A stretch of DNA of 64,000 nt from Streptomyces sp. NBC_01551 (GCF_026339935.1 NZ_JAPEPX010000002.1:1-64000); one strand, 5' to 3'. Positions 16,105-24,760 are shown, counted from the first letter of the stretch. Numbers and translations are program-made. The notes: generated by a model from the letters alone, not told the origin.

Positions 16105-16180
16105 ACTACAACGACCCCTGCGCGAGGACGTCGACATCCTCAAGCGGGCCACGGCTTTCTTCGCGAAGGAGACCCGCTGA
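16105..16180 (+). pseudogene. IS3-family OrfA C-terminal relic
   Basis: The frame reads EDVDILKRATAFFAKETR and stops at 16180. The LKRA-x-AFFAKE end is the hallmark of the OrfA leucine-zipper segment of IS3 elements. No OrfB follows and no N-terminal HTH precedes it, so this is a fragment. The rest of 15866-16283 holds nothing else I can name. Confidence 0.6.
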
Positions 16181-16283
16181 CGGTGCGCTGACGGACAGAC
16201 AAGTCACCGAATCGGAACCAAGATCGGCCCGCTGTCACTACTGATAGTTCTTATTCTCCCCGCAGGCCGGTACACGACTGCCG

Positions 16284-16964
16284 TCAGTAGCCTGACCATC
16301 TTGCATAGCAGCCGTAATATTTCTCGACCTCGTCAGGGTCGTCGTTTCGGTAGGGAAACCACCAGGTAGGGTCCTTCTGGTCGCGGAATTCTTTGAGGTC
16401 GTTGTCCGTGATAGTCAGGCAAAACTTTGTTGTCACAGGTTCTTGGCTGCTCTCGCGCTTCAGCGTCAAGGTTCCCTGGTACGTGCCTGCGGCGAAGCTC
16501 CAGTCCTCTGCCACGAAGCTGAGAACTGGCTGCTGGGGTTCGCCCTGAGTGACCATGAACAGGGTTGGATCACTGATGTGTGAGTAGCCGTCCTCTGGCT
16601 CCCCCTTCCACTTGATCACCTCGTCCCACCAGAACTTGGGCCTCTTGGAACGATCAGCGGGTCTCTCCGGCCGCAGCTCGAGTTGAATGTCCGTGATGAT
16701 TTCGACATCCTGGGCCTTCTTGCGTGTGGACAGAACCGGCTGCAGAAAGATAAAGGTATTGTCCTTCTGCCCGATGCGCAGGATATGAGGCAGGGTCGTA
16801 TTCACGCTTGGGGGGTCCATGCTGAGCGTGAGGCTCACGATGGAGAGCCCAAGAGCCGTCAGACTGATGACGGCCGAGATCCAACCCTGCAACACACCGT
16901 GCGGTACTCCCTTGCCCGGCGTCGGCTCCCCTCCCCCGGCTTCGTCTGCGGCAACCGTCTCCAT
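16284..16964 (-). CDS. single-span membrane protein of unknown family, 226 aa
   Basis: ATG 16964 (METVAADEAGGGEPTPG). A short acidic cytosolic tail leads to one membrane helix (WISAVISLTALGLSIVSLTL, residues about 29-48), then an exported-looking domain of alternating strands (NTFIFLQPVL, EIITDIQLELRP, TYQGTLTLKRES, TTKFCLTITDND) that resembles an immunoglobulin-like or beta-sandwich fold. Two cysteines are present (FCLT and GCYA near the end). No motif identifies a function. Codon use has more AT-ending codons than its neighbours, which fits horizontal origin. Confidence 0.65.
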   Translation of the reverse strand: METVAADEAGGGEPTPGKGVPHGVLQGWISAVISLTALGLSIVSLTLSMDPPSVNTTLPHILRIGQKDNTFIFLQPVLSTRKKAQDVEIITDIQLELRPERPADRSKRPKFWWDEVIKWKGEPEDGYSHISDPTLFMVTQGEPQQPVLSFVAEDWSFAAGTYQGTLTLKRESSQEPVTTKFCLTITDNDLKEFRDQKDPTWWFPYRNDDPDEVEKYYGCYARWSGY

Positions 16965-17175
16965 GGTCTTCAGCCTGCGCGCCGAGGGCGACGGAGGCGA
17001 CCCAGGAAGGTCTGCACGAGTACCGCACCTACTGGTAACAGACCAAACCCCCAGGAGGTAGGGCCGAAGCAGTCGTACGGGCCAAGCCGACCGGACAGAC
17101 TGGGCCCGACTGCCCGAATTCCTTGGCAGTCTCGGCGCCACCACAGTCTGTGCCGCCGGCGCCTGACTGCTTCGC

Positions 17176-17504
17176 AAGACGGCCAACCGGCGGGAGAGCC
17201 CGGCGCTCGCGCTCGCCCACGCCCTCCAGCAGGCCGGCGCCACCGTCACCGTTCACGACCCGCAGGCCGTGGCCACCGCCATGGCCCGCAACCCGGAGCT
17301 GGACTACACCGACGACCTGGCCGCCTCCGTCGACGGAGCCGACCTCGTCGTCCTGGCCACCGAATGGCCCGAATACCAGCAGGCCAACCCCCAGGACCTG
17401 GCAGGCCGCGCGGCCAGCCCGCTGCTCGTCGACTGCCGCACCACCCTCGACCCGGAGCCCTGGCGCATGGCCGGCTGGAGCGTTCACCAGCTCGGACGCC
17501 CCGG
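17176..17504 (+). pseudogene. UDP-sugar dehydrogenase C-terminal fragment
   Basis: The frame reads AHALQQAGATVTVHDPQAV, DYTDDLAASVDGADLVVLAT and LLVDCRTTLDPEPWRMAGW, the UDP-binding C-terminal domain of UDP-glucose/GDP-mannose 6-dehydrogenases. The Rossmann NAD domain and catalytic Cys are absent upstream, so only about 110 residues remain. The frame runs straight into a truncated GNAT gene, so the junction at about 17505 is a deletion or recombination scar. Confidence 0.75.
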
Positions 17505-17894
17505 ATGCGTTCCTTCGCCGCCGCTCTGCCGACCGTGCGCTGCGCGCACAGCGAAGCCGAGGTACACGACTGGTTCGCCCGCCTGCTCGTGCCGCAGTAC
17601 GAGACCTGGGTGGCAGAGACCGGAAACCACCTCGTGGGGCTCCTGGTGCTCAACGGGAAGGAGCTCAAACAGCTCTACCTCGACCCTGCGTGGCGTGGGC
17701 AGGGCCTCGGCAACCGGTTCAGCTCCCTGGCCAAGCAGCAGCAGCCCGACGGGCTGACGCTATGGACGTTCCAGGTCAACGAACCAGCACAGAGGTTCTA
17801 CGAGCGGCACGGCTTCATCGCGGTCGAGCGGACGGACGGGCGACGCAACGACGAGCGCGAGCCAGACGTCCGCTACGCCTGGCAGCCACACTGA
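17505..17894 (+). pseudogene. GNAT acetyltransferase, N-terminally truncated
   Basis: 129 codons from ATG 17505. The acetyl-CoA-binding motif A is present (QLYLDPAWRGQGLGNRF, with R-G-Q-G-L-G) and the C-terminal half is complete (WTFQVNEPAQRFYERHGFIA). The first strand and helix of the fold are cut: homologues normally carry about 20-25 residues before RSFAAALPTV. It may be translated but is probably not functional; the ATG lies right at the scar with the dehydrogenase fragment. Confidence 0.65.
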
Positions 17895-18096
17895 TCGTTG
17901 GCGGCAGCGGCTTCCTGGGGCCGAGCTGATCCGGCAGGCGAGAGCAGCAGGGCACACGACCATCGCGACCTACGCGACCAAGCCAGGCGACGCCTCCCCA
18001 ACTGTTTGGTACCCCCTTGATCTGCGGGACGGTGGCAGCCTGGATGCCGTCATGGCCGAGGTGCGCCCGCAGCTTGTCCTCAACGCATCGAGCAGC
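17890..18096 (+). pseudogene. NAD-dependent epimerase/reductase N-terminal fragment
   Basis: The reading begins TLIVGGSGFLG, the Rossmann glycine motif of the dTDP-4-dehydrorhamnose reductase/epimerase family. One base is lost near 17922, after which the next frame continues AELIRQARAAGHTTIATYAT and later LDLRDGGSLDAVMAEVRPQL. The match ends at a short tandem repeat; about three quarters of the protein is missing. Confidence 0.65.
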
Positions 18097-18128
18097 CTGG
18101 GCGACTGGGCGACTGGGCGACTGGGCGA
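18097..18128. repeat. 8-bp tandem repeat, four copies
   Basis: CTGGGCGA is repeated four times without gaps. It marks the 3' end of the epimerase fragment and may be a slippage or recombination scar. Confidence 0.85.
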
Positions 18129-18220
18129 CTACGGCAGAGGGACCCATCCGGCTCGCGATGGCCCCGCCGATCGCTTTCGATCTTGTTCCGGGAAAGGGTC
18201 GTTTGTGAGAGCTGATTCGT

Positions 18221-18610
18221 CTACACGTCGAGTGAGGCCAGTGCCCGGCGAGTGACGTCGGCCGGGGCCGCAGCGATGACGTCATTGAGTGCGTCCATGG
18301 AGGTCTGAAGGTCGCTGATGACCCGAGCGATGCGGTCGCGCTCCTGGTGGAGGTCGGCGAGCAAGTCCGAGCAGGTGGGGACGAGGCGGTCGCCGGTGTC
18401 CCGCAGGCACGGCAGGACTGTGGTGATCGTTGAGGTGCCCAGGCCCGCGGCCAGCAGGCTGCGGATGCGGCGGACGATGGCAACGTCCTCTTCGACGTAT
18501 TCCCGGTATCCGCTGGGGCGCCGCTGCGGGTGGAGCAGACCCTGTTCCTCGTAGTAGCGCAGCAGGTGCACGGCCACGCCGGTCCGTCGGGACAGCTCAC
18601 CGATGCGCAC
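18221..18610 (-). CDS. MerR-family transcriptional regulator
   Basis: GTG 18610 has a perfect AGGAGG five bases upstream; 129 residues. The N-terminal winged helix is canonical (VRIGELSRRTGVAVHLLRYY then EEQGLLHPQRRPSGYREY), followed by a long dimer helix and a C-terminal segment with one Cys (PTCSDLLADLHQ). It lacks an obvious drug-binding domain, so it fits short MerR proteins that sense small oxidants or ligands. It is divergent from an MFS exporter with only 78 bases between starts, and the spacer carries a MerR-like long-spacer promoter, so it most likely controls that exporter. Confidence 0.9.
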   Translation of the reverse strand: MRIGELSRRTGVAVHLLRYYEEQGLLHPQRRPSGYREYVEEDVAIVRRIRSLLAAGLGTSTITTVLPCLRDTGDRLVPTCSDLLADLHQERDRIARVISDLQTSMDALNDVIAAAPADVTRRALASLDV

Positions 18611-18649
18611 CTGGACCTCCTGATGGTCGCGCGGCTTTGCCCGTTCGAC

Positions 18650-18679
18650 TTGACTCTCATACCGATGTGAGACTTTAGC
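18650..18679 (+). promoter_or_regulatory. MerR-type promoter of the MFS gene
   Basis: TTGACT (18650-18655) and TTTAGC (18674-18679) are 18 bases apart, longer than the standard 17, with an imperfect dyad CTCATA/TGTGAG between them. This over-long spacer with an internal dyad is the MerR activation layout. The MFS ATG is only 10 bases after the -10 box, so the mRNA is probably leaderless. Confidence 0.6.
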
Positions 18680-18688
18680 GTCTGCGGC

Positions 18689-19876
18689 ATGACGGTGAAC
18701 AAGGGTTTCGCGACGCTCGCCGCGTTGTGCGCGAGCGTCTTTGTCGTGGGTACTTCGGAGTACCTGATCGCCGGGCTGCTGCCCCAGGTCGGCGCTGATC
18801 TGGATGTCTCTGTGGGCACCGCCGGACAAGCGGTGACCGCATACGCGCTCGGAGTCGTGATCGGAGGGCCACTCATGGCCCTGCTGACCTCGCGACTGCC
18901 GCGCAAGGGGCTCGCCATCGGCCTGATGCTGCTGTTCGCGTCGGGCAGTGCGATCAGCTCCGTGGCCCCGTCGTTCGGCCTGCTCCTGGTGGGCCGCATG
19001 GTGTCCTCGCTCAGTCACGCCGCGTTCCTGGCCCTGGCGCTGGTGACGGCGGCCCAGGTGGTCCCGGCCGAGAAAACGGGCTCGGCCATCGCCACCGTCG
19101 CCTCCGGATTCACCGTGGCCACGCTCCTCGGAGTACCCCTGGGGGCACTGCTCGGGCAGGGCGCCGGATGGCGGGCTCCGTTCGCCGTGCTGACCGTTCT
19201 GTCCCTGGTGGGCACCATGCTGCTTGCCGCCGTACTGCCCCGGCAGGAGGCACCGTCCACGCGACTGCGCGACGAGATACGCGTAGTGGCACGTCGGCCG
19301 GTCATGCTCGCCATCGCCACCACCGCAGTGGGCTTCTCCGGCGTCGCCACGGTGTTCACCTACATCGCCCCGCTGCTGACCCGCGTCTCCGGCTTCTCCG
19401 CCACGGCGGTCTCCGGTCTGCTGCTCGCCTACGGCGCGGGCAGCTTCCTCGGCAACCTCACCGCCGGAAAGCTGACCGACAAGTCGATGAGCGCCACCGT
19501 ACGCGGGGTCTTCGGCGGGCTGGCCGGGACGCTCTTGCTCGTCCCGTTCGCCGTGGTGTGGCAGCCCACCGCGGTGGCCGCGGTCCTGGTACTCGGCCTG
19601 CTCGCCACCGCGACCATCGCCCCGCTGCAGGGACTGATCCTGCACCACGCGGGCGCCGCCCCCAATTTGGCGGTCTCCGTCAACGTGGGCGCCTTCAACC
19701 TCGGGGCCGCAGCGGGCTCGGTCATCGGCGGCGCGATCGTCGCCGCCGGCGCTCTGCGGTGGACCGGCCTGGCGGGCGCGGTGCTGAGCCTGATCGGATT
19801 GGCCCTCACCTTCGTCCTGCCTCGGACACGGACGTCGGCGAAGGATGCCGAACACGAAGCTCCGATCGCCGCCTGA
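18689..19876 (+). CDS. MFS transporter (Cmx/arabinose-efflux type)
   Basis: 395 residues from ATG 18689 with twelve predicted membrane segments. The N-terminal half begins GFATLAALCASVFVVGTSEY and carries the MFS motif A region between helices 2 and 3 (MALLTSRLPRKGLAIGL); helix 5 has the antiporter-like GVPLGALLGQGAGWR. This fits the DHA1 drug-proton antiporter branch (chloramphenicol or sugar efflux). No Shine-Dalgarno precedes the start, consistent with a leaderless transcript. Divergent from and probably regulated by the MerR gene. Confidence 0.9.
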   Translation: MTVNKGFATLAALCASVFVVGTSEYLIAGLLPQVGADLDVSVGTAGQAVTAYALGVVIGGPLMALLTSRLPRKGLAIGLMLLFASGSAISSVAPSFGLLLVGRMVSSLSHAAFLALALVTAAQVVPAEKTGSAIATVASGFTVATLLGVPLGALLGQGAGWRAPFAVLTVLSLVGTMLLAAVLPRQEAPSTRLRDEIRVVARRPVMLAIATTAVGFSGVATVFTYIAPLLTRVSGFSATAVSGLLLAYGAGSFLGNLTAGKLTDKSMSATVRGVFGGLAGTLLLVPFAVVWQPTAVAAVLVLGLLATATIAPLQGLILHHAGAAPNLAVSVNVGAFNLGAAAGSVIGGAIVAAGALRWTGLAGAVLSLIGLALTFVLPRTRTSAKDAEHEAPIAA

Positions 19877-19909
19877 TTCCCGGCCACTCACCTCGTAAAG
19901 GAGGTCGCC

Positions 19910-20053
19910 ATGCGCGCGATCCAAATCGCTCGCCACGGCGGGCCCGAAGTCCTGTCCGTCCGGGAGGTCCCCCAGCCCACTCCAGGAGCCGGCGAAGTAC
20001 TGATCCGTACCGTCGCCAGCAGTCTGAACCCGGTGCGACAGCCGACCTCGTGA
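19910..20053 (+). pseudogene. quinone oxidoreductase/zinc-type ADH, 5' fragment
   Basis: ATG 19910 follows AAAGGAGG and starts MRAIQIARHGGPEVLSVREV, the opening of the medium-chain dehydrogenase/quinone oxidoreductase family, through EVLIRTVASSLNP, then stops after 47 codons. The nucleotide-binding domain is missing. Between 20054 and 20267 another short coding-like piece (TAFGPFRFDRRQYDDALRAL) ends at 20187 and may be a second fragment; I cannot assign it. Confidence 0.65.
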
Positions 20054-20267
20054 TCTGGGACTCCTTCGAGTAACCCCATCGCAAGACCCGCGAGTACACG
20101 GCATTCGGTCCGTTCCGGTTCGACCGTCGCCAATACGATGACGCCCTGCGCGCGCTGAACGCCGCTATTGGCCCCGACGAGACGTAATGCGCACCCGCTA
20201 CCGATGGTTCAGAGAAGCCTGCGTCCGGTGCCCCTACTGTCGCGGGCGTTGCCGCGCGCACGCTGAC

Positions 20268-21143
20268 TCAGGCCTCAGGCTCCGCGGCGGGCGAGTGGGT
20301 GACGGCGTCCGCGGACAAGACGGGGGCGAACTCCTCGAGGTCGGGGTGGGTGGCGGCGACGGTGCGCAGGATCCGGATGAGGCTCTGCGGTTCGAGTGGC
20401 CGCCCGTTGACTGTCGTGAAGAGGTGGCCGCTGTCGTCGCGGGCGGCGGCGCGGTGCAGGAGGTACTCGTCGATGGCGCGTACGGCGTCGCGGTGGACGG
20501 GCTGGAGGCGGGTGGCGTCGGACGCCGCGTTCTTCTGGGGGACGTCCCAGGTGGTGCGGTGCTGCTCCTGGTGGCGGCCGTTCAGGCGCATGGCGGTGAT
20601 TTGGCCGGGGCGCAGGATGTCCTCCTCGTGGCCCCGGCCCCACAGGTAGTGGTTGAGGCAGAGGTAGACGAGGGCGCGGGCACGATGGGGGCCTTCGCGG
20701 CGGGTGCCGGGGTAGCGGTCGGCGGCCTGGGCGAGCCAGCGGCACTGGTCGGGGGTGAAGAGTTCCCGGCCGGGTAGACCGGCCGCGAAGTTTCCGCCAC
20801 GGCGGAACTGGAGCGCCCTCGCGGTGCCGGGTGGCACGAGGCCGGGTCCGCCGGCGGATTTGACGGTCTCGGCCCAGCGGTAGAAGCTGCGCACGGCTCC
20901 GCAGGCGGCATCGCGGGACCGGGCCGCGGCAGCGTAGTCGATTGCCCAGTTCTGGAGTGCCATGAGTGTGGGCCGGAGGTACAGGTCGGGGTCGGGGTTC
21001 CCTTTCGTGCCGCAGCCGACGGTCAGCCAGTGCAGGACGGCAGAGCGGTAGTGCTCGACGGCCTGGTAGCTGAAGTAGCCGTTGGCGGAGGAGTGTGGGC
21101 CCGCCAGCCATTCCTCGACCAGCTGGGCGACGTCGTGGTCCAT
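20268..21143 (-). CDS. tyrosine-recombinase-like protein lacking catalytic end
   Basis: 291 residues from ATG 21143. The N-terminal helical core-binding domain (VEHYRSAVLHWL, AACGAVRSFYRWAETV) and the first part of a catalytic domain are visible, including LFTTVNGRPLEPQSLIRILR, a typical segment just before the catalytic H-x-x-R box. The protein ends soon afterwards at LSADAVTHSPAAEPEA, with no H-x-L-R-H, G-H or Tyr motif. Either the gene is a truncated integrase or it is a DNA-binding relative with no recombinase activity. Clean frame and codon use suggest it is still translated. Confidence 0.65.
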   Translation of the reverse strand: MDHDVAQLVEEWLAGPHSSANGYFSYQAVEHYRSAVLHWLTVGCGTKGNPDPDLYLRPTLMALQNWAIDYAAAARSRDAACGAVRSFYRWAETVKSAGGPGLVPPGTARALQFRRGGNFAAGLPGRELFTPDQCRWLAQAADRYPGTRREGPHRARALVYLCLNHYLWGRGHEEDILRPGQITAMRLNGRHQEQHRTTWDVPQKNAASDATRLQPVHRDAVRAIDEYLLHRAAARDDSGHLFTTVNGRPLEPQSLIRILRTVAATHPDLEEFAPVLSADAVTHSPAAEPEA

Positions 21144-21293
21144 CGGACCAACCTAGCCGTGCTCCGCTTCGCGGGTGGTCGCAGGGTCTGGGCGTTCAGG
21201 CCGCCGGCGCGTCGCCGAGCCGAGAGGGTGGTTCGAGCGTGTGTGCGGGCATGGTGAACCGGGGCTACTGCTGCCCCGGTTCACCATGCGGGA

Positions 21294-21620
21294 ATGACGA
21301 CGGATGTCCTGTGGCAGTTGTGCAGTGTGGAGGCGTGCCAGGACGCGGCGGAGTCGCGGGGATGGTGCCCGAAGCACTACTGGAGGTGGAAGAAGTACGG
21401 CGCACCGGATGCTCCGGTGCGGGTGTATTCCACCGCGCCGGCGGCGCCGCGGTCGCGGCAGTGCACGATCTCGGGGTGTGAGCGGTCGCGGCAGTGCACG
21501 ATCTCGGGGTGTGAGCGGCCGCGGCGGACGAAGCTGTGGTGCGGTACGCACTACGCCCGCTGGCGCAGGGAGGGTGACGTCGGCTCGGGCGGTGGGTCGA
21601 CGAGCAGGGCCGATGTCTGA
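21294..21620 (+). CDS. small Cys/His zinc-binding protein with duplicated module
   Basis: 108 residues from ATG 21294. Two copies of a module with the pattern C-x4-C-x8-C-x2-HY-x2-RW are seen: CSVEACQDAAESRGWCPKHY and CTISGCERPRRTKLWCGTHY. The spacing suggests a treble-clef-like zinc site, similar to Cys-rich units found beside phage HNH nucleases, but there is no HNH catalytic motif. Between the modules an in-frame 33-bp duplication doubles RQCTISGCERS. Function unknown; DNA or RNA binding is a guess. Confidence 0.55.
   Translation: MTTDVLWQLCSVEACQDAAESRGWCPKHYWRWKKYGAPDAPVRVYSTAPAAPRSRQCTISGCERSRQCTISGCERPRRTKLWCGTHYARWRREGDVGSGGGSTSRADV
21450..21515. repeat. 33-bp perfect tandem duplication inside a gene
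   Basis: The units 21450-21482 and 21483-21515 are identical and add exactly 11 codons, so the reading frame is kept. It doubles a zinc-half-site segment. Confidence 0.9.
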
Positions 21621-21795
21621 AAACGGTTGGCCAATTAGGGGTAGCCGGATCATCGGCCGCAAAAACAACGGATATGGCTGACCTGCGGCAATGCGGTTAC
21701 TCGGCAGGCTGCGCTGGCCCAGGTAGTCCAGCAGCATCCCGGCGAACGGGGACCCGGAGGACCTGTGCGAGCGGCCGGTTCTCTATCGTGGCCGC

Positions 21796-22776
21796 ATGTC
21801 TGGGGAGCGGGAACTGGAGAAGTACATCGGCTTGAGTCTGGCGCGGTGGCGCGGGCGGCTGTTCGAGGCCGGTCATTCGGAGCGGTCTGGTGCGATCTGG
21901 TTGACCGCGCTCGACGGGGATGACGAGCTCGGGGAGCTCGCGAGCGGGGTCCAGTGGGGCAAGCCCGCGCGGCTCGTGTCGCTGGACGAGCTCTCCGAGA
22001 AGTACGACGTGGCAGCGAATTGCACGCTGGACGGCGTGCACCTCTCCGTGACGAAAATCGACGGCGACACGGTTCACGTCTGGTACTCCAATCGTGGCGA
22101 GAACGCCTTCACCCGGGCGCACGGCCTCGTCCCCCAAAGCTGGGACTACTGCGTCGGCGAGGTCGACCGCGCACAGCTCGACAGCCTGGAGGTGGAACGC
22201 CGGGAACTCCTCGAGCCGGAGCGTGCCCATGCCAGGCTCGTCGCGGTTTTCGGCGAGGATCTCGTGGACCTCAACCGGTCGTGGTGCCGCCGCCCTGCGG
22301 ATGCGGGACCGTGGCTGGGCTCCGAGCAGGTGCCGGCGCCCTACGACTTCAGCGGCGCGACAGTGAAGACGCTGGGGGAGCCGAGGATTCAGGTTCCAGT
22401 CGAGGAGCTCGAGAGCTGGACCATCCGGGTCGCCTACGCGTTCTACGACGGTTACGAAGTCTGCGTGGACTCGACAGGCCTCGGCTACACGGCCACGATT
22501 TGCACTGCCGACGCCGCGTGGGCCGAAGCGGAAGGCATGGGGCCGACGCTCCGCGGGTGGCATCCGGTCTACTGGCCGCAGCTGCAGTACTGGAGGAAGA
22601 AGGTGCAGCTCACCGAGCTCACCGACTTCCGCGCCGAGCGCCTCGACGTGCTCGCCCGGATCGTTGCCCGCGGCACCCGCCATGCTGCGAATGGCGGCGC
22701 CTACTCCGCCACGCATGACGACGAGGAAGCCGGAGGAACCTGGCCTCACTATTCCCCCGGCGATCACTCACGATGA
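21796..22776 (+). CDS. hypothetical protein, 326 aa
   Basis: ATG 21796. A soluble acidic protein without signal peptide or membrane span. It opens with a helical segment (ERELEKYIGLSLARWRG), has beta-rich stretches (LDGVHLSVTKIDGDTVHVWY and IRVAYAFYDGYEVCVD) and a Trp/Tyr-rich C-terminal part (LRGWHPVYWPQLQYWRKKVQ). No catalytic or binding motif is apparent and no family is recognised. Codon use matches the host, the gene is monocistronic, and no palindrome or strong RBS precedes it. Confidence 0.7.
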   Translation: MSGERELEKYIGLSLARWRGRLFEAGHSERSGAIWLTALDGDDELGELASGVQWGKPARLVSLDELSEKYDVAANCTLDGVHLSVTKIDGDTVHVWYSNRGENAFTRAHGLVPQSWDYCVGEVDRAQLDSLEVERRELLEPERAHARLVAVFGEDLVDLNRSWCRRPADAGPWLGSEQVPAPYDFSGATVKTLGEPRIQVPVEELESWTIRVAYAFYDGYEVCVDSTGLGYTATICTADAAWAEAEGMGPTLRGWHPVYWPQLQYWRKKVQLTELTDFRAERLDVLARIVARGTRHAANGGAYSATHDDEEAGGTWPHYSPGDHSR

Positions 22777-22909
22777 CCCCTGATCCGCAGCGCTGGGCGA
22801 AAGGGCTCAGGAGAAGAGGCACTTGCGGCGCCGACTGAGTTCACTGAGACGAGGCTTGCTTCCCTGAGAAGGGACATCGGAAGTCCGTCCGCCCTGTGCA
22901 GCCCGGACC

Positions 22910-24205
22910 TCACCCACCTGTCGGGGCGCCGGTGAGCCTTCCCTCGTCGAGGACCAGGCCGACGTACGCGTTGACGAGGATCGGTGCCGCCTCGGGCTTG
23001 GTGGGCATGTCGGTACCGGTCAGGGCATCGAGTGTGACGGGGCCTGCGGGGCCGATGCCATATACGCGACCGTGCCAGACGGCGGTGATCTGCGGAACGC
23101 GGCGGCCGTCGTCGCCTCCCTCCTTGAGCTGCCACAGCATGCGGCCGTCGGCCGGGTCCACGGCAGTGACCGCAGCGGAGCCAAAGCAGAGGAGGGTTTT
23201 CGCCTCGTCGTGCGTGCAGCCTATGCTGCTGAGACCCGAGGGCATGTTGCCGCGTACGCGTCCGCTGTCCGGCGCAATCAGCTGATCGACGTACTTGCCG
23301 TCCGGGCGGTGTCCTCGTACGCGTACCGCTGCCGGTCCGGCGTCGTACATGCCGGCCTGGAAGACCTTCTCACCACGCCATCGCTCAGCGCCCGTCGCGA
23401 GATCGAAGCTGACGGGGATGGAGTCGAGGTTCTCGACGTGGAGCAAGCCCGTGGCGGCCCCGTCGCCTACCTGCCGCACTTCCACATCCTGCTGGGTCCA
23501 GCGCAGCGCGTGTGTGGCCATGTCGATGCCGTAGGAGATCGCCTTGCCGCTCCCACTACGGCCGGCCAGGGTCACCACGACGGTGCCGCCCCCGGCGCCG
23601 ACCGCAGAGACCTGGACCGCGCCGGAGGACTGCGTCACCCAGTCGGGCACCTTGACGACGGTCCGCCAAGAGACCGCAGGCCTGCCGGTCGCGGGGGACG
23701 CGAGGAGCTCCAGCGCGGCACCCGCAGCGCGGGTGCCCGAGGCGGGCTCAGTGATCAGGAACGGCGCCAGGGCCACCCCGCCGACCACCAGGGGCGGGAG
23801 GACGTCGCCATCAGAGTCCGGGCGGAGTACCTGACCCTGGGGTGCGATCTCGCCCTCGACCTGTCCGGTCGCCAGGTTGAAGGCCTGGAGGCGGTCCGGC
23901 GAGGCGATGATCGCTCGACCGTCGGCGAGAACGAGGGGCAGGACGCTACCCCCGCCGGGGGTCCGCCCGGCCAGATTGAGCCTGCCCTTTGTCGCCGCCG
24001 AGGGCAGAGCAACTTCCTTGCCGGTGTCGAACCAGGCCGGCGGATCGTGCGGCACCAGCTGCGGCTCCGGCGGCACGGATGGGGACGAGGCCGCAGTCGG
24101 CGCCGCCGTGCTCCTCGGCTTGTCGTTGTCGCCGCCCGAACTGCACGCGGTGGCCATGCAGGCGGTCAGAGACAAGACGAGGGCCAGCGGCTTGGTGGTA
24201 CGCAC
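22910..24205 (-). CDS. lipoprotein with PQQ-like beta-propeller
   Basis: GTG 24205 with AGGAG about 10 bases upstream; 431 residues. A basic N-terminus and a hydrophobic helix lead to a lipobox (LSLTACMATAC, with SSGGDND after the last Cys), so the protein is exported and lipid-anchored. A Thr/Pro/Ser linker follows, then six or seven repeats of a quinoprotein-like beta-propeller (for instance LQAFNLATGQVEGEI, SFDLATGAERWRGEK, VTAVDPADGRMLWQLKEG, with the W-x-x-x tryptophan docking pattern). Such lipoproteins bind or sense extracellular ligands; no enzyme residues are evident. Confidence 0.85.
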   Translation of the reverse strand: MRTTKPLALVLSLTACMATACSSGGDNDKPRSTAAPTAASSPSVPPEPQLVPHDPPAWFDTGKEVALPSAATKGRLNLAGRTPGGGSVLPLVLADGRAIIASPDRLQAFNLATGQVEGEIAPQGQVLRPDSDGDVLPPLVVGGVALAPFLITEPASGTRAAGAALELLASPATGRPAVSWRTVVKVPDWVTQSSGAVQVSAVGAGGGTVVVTLAGRSGSGKAISYGIDMATHALRWTQQDVEVRQVGDGAATGLLHVENLDSIPVSFDLATGAERWRGEKVFQAGMYDAGPAAVRVRGHRPDGKYVDQLIAPDSGRVRGNMPSGLSSIGCTHDEAKTLLCFGSAAVTAVDPADGRMLWQLKEGGDDGRRVPQITAVWHGRVYGIGPAGPVTLDALTGTDMPTKPEAAPILVNAYVGLVLDEGRLTGAPTGG

Positions 24206-24424
24206 GAGTGCCTCACTCCTTGGGCGGGACGGCGTGGACCGATGATCCACTCGGGGAGAATACGCCCCGGTTCCGCTACTGCCGAGGTGATGCGGGTGAC
24301 ACGACGCCCTACCTGATCCACGCGCCCTTGGCCCGCGCCAGAGATCGTTTCCGCGCCCCGCCCCGGCAGGCGCCCGGGCAGCGTCGAGCTGCCGCCGCAT
24401 CACGGGGCCCGCGTGAGTAGGACA
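24206..24424. other. upstream region of the lipoprotein gene
   Basis: About 220 GC-rich bases that should hold the lipoprotein promoter. No other gene is visible before the inverted-repeat element at 24425. Confidence 0.35.
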
Positions 24425-24564
24425 TTAAGTTACTTGTAACAGACCCAGGCCACCCCTCCCCTGCCCGCGGGTGTACCAAGGTCCGGTGCCCACGGGTACG
24501 GCGCGGGGCGGGGCCGGCGCCTGCCGGTGAGTGGGTGGCGGCTGGTCTGTTACAAGTAACTTAA
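24425..24564. repeat. MITE-like element: 21-bp perfect inverted repeats at TTAA
   Basis: Positions 24425-24445 (TTAAGTTACTTGTAACAGAC plus C) and 24544-24564 are exact reverse complements, 98 bases apart. The outer four bases are TTAA on both sides, consistent with a TTAA target duplication around 17-bp terminal repeats. Each arm also contains the near-palindrome GTTACTTGTAAC. TTAA is very rare in this DNA. There is no gene inside. A long hairpin terminator or a pair of operators is the alternative. Confidence 0.65.
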
Positions 24565-24760
24565 GCCGGATGGGCTTCGGGGTTCGAGCGCTGCCATCAG
24601 CTGAAGAACCGCTGCCGCAGCGCAGCGAAGTCGGTCCTCGGTACTGGTGAGCTCGCGCAATCAACGGTCGCGCATTCGCAGCCGCAGGAAGCCTGGTGGT
24701 GACTGTTCGCAGTCCTGGACGGATGCGGCTGGAGGATTGGGGAGCTTCTGCCGGGTCAGG

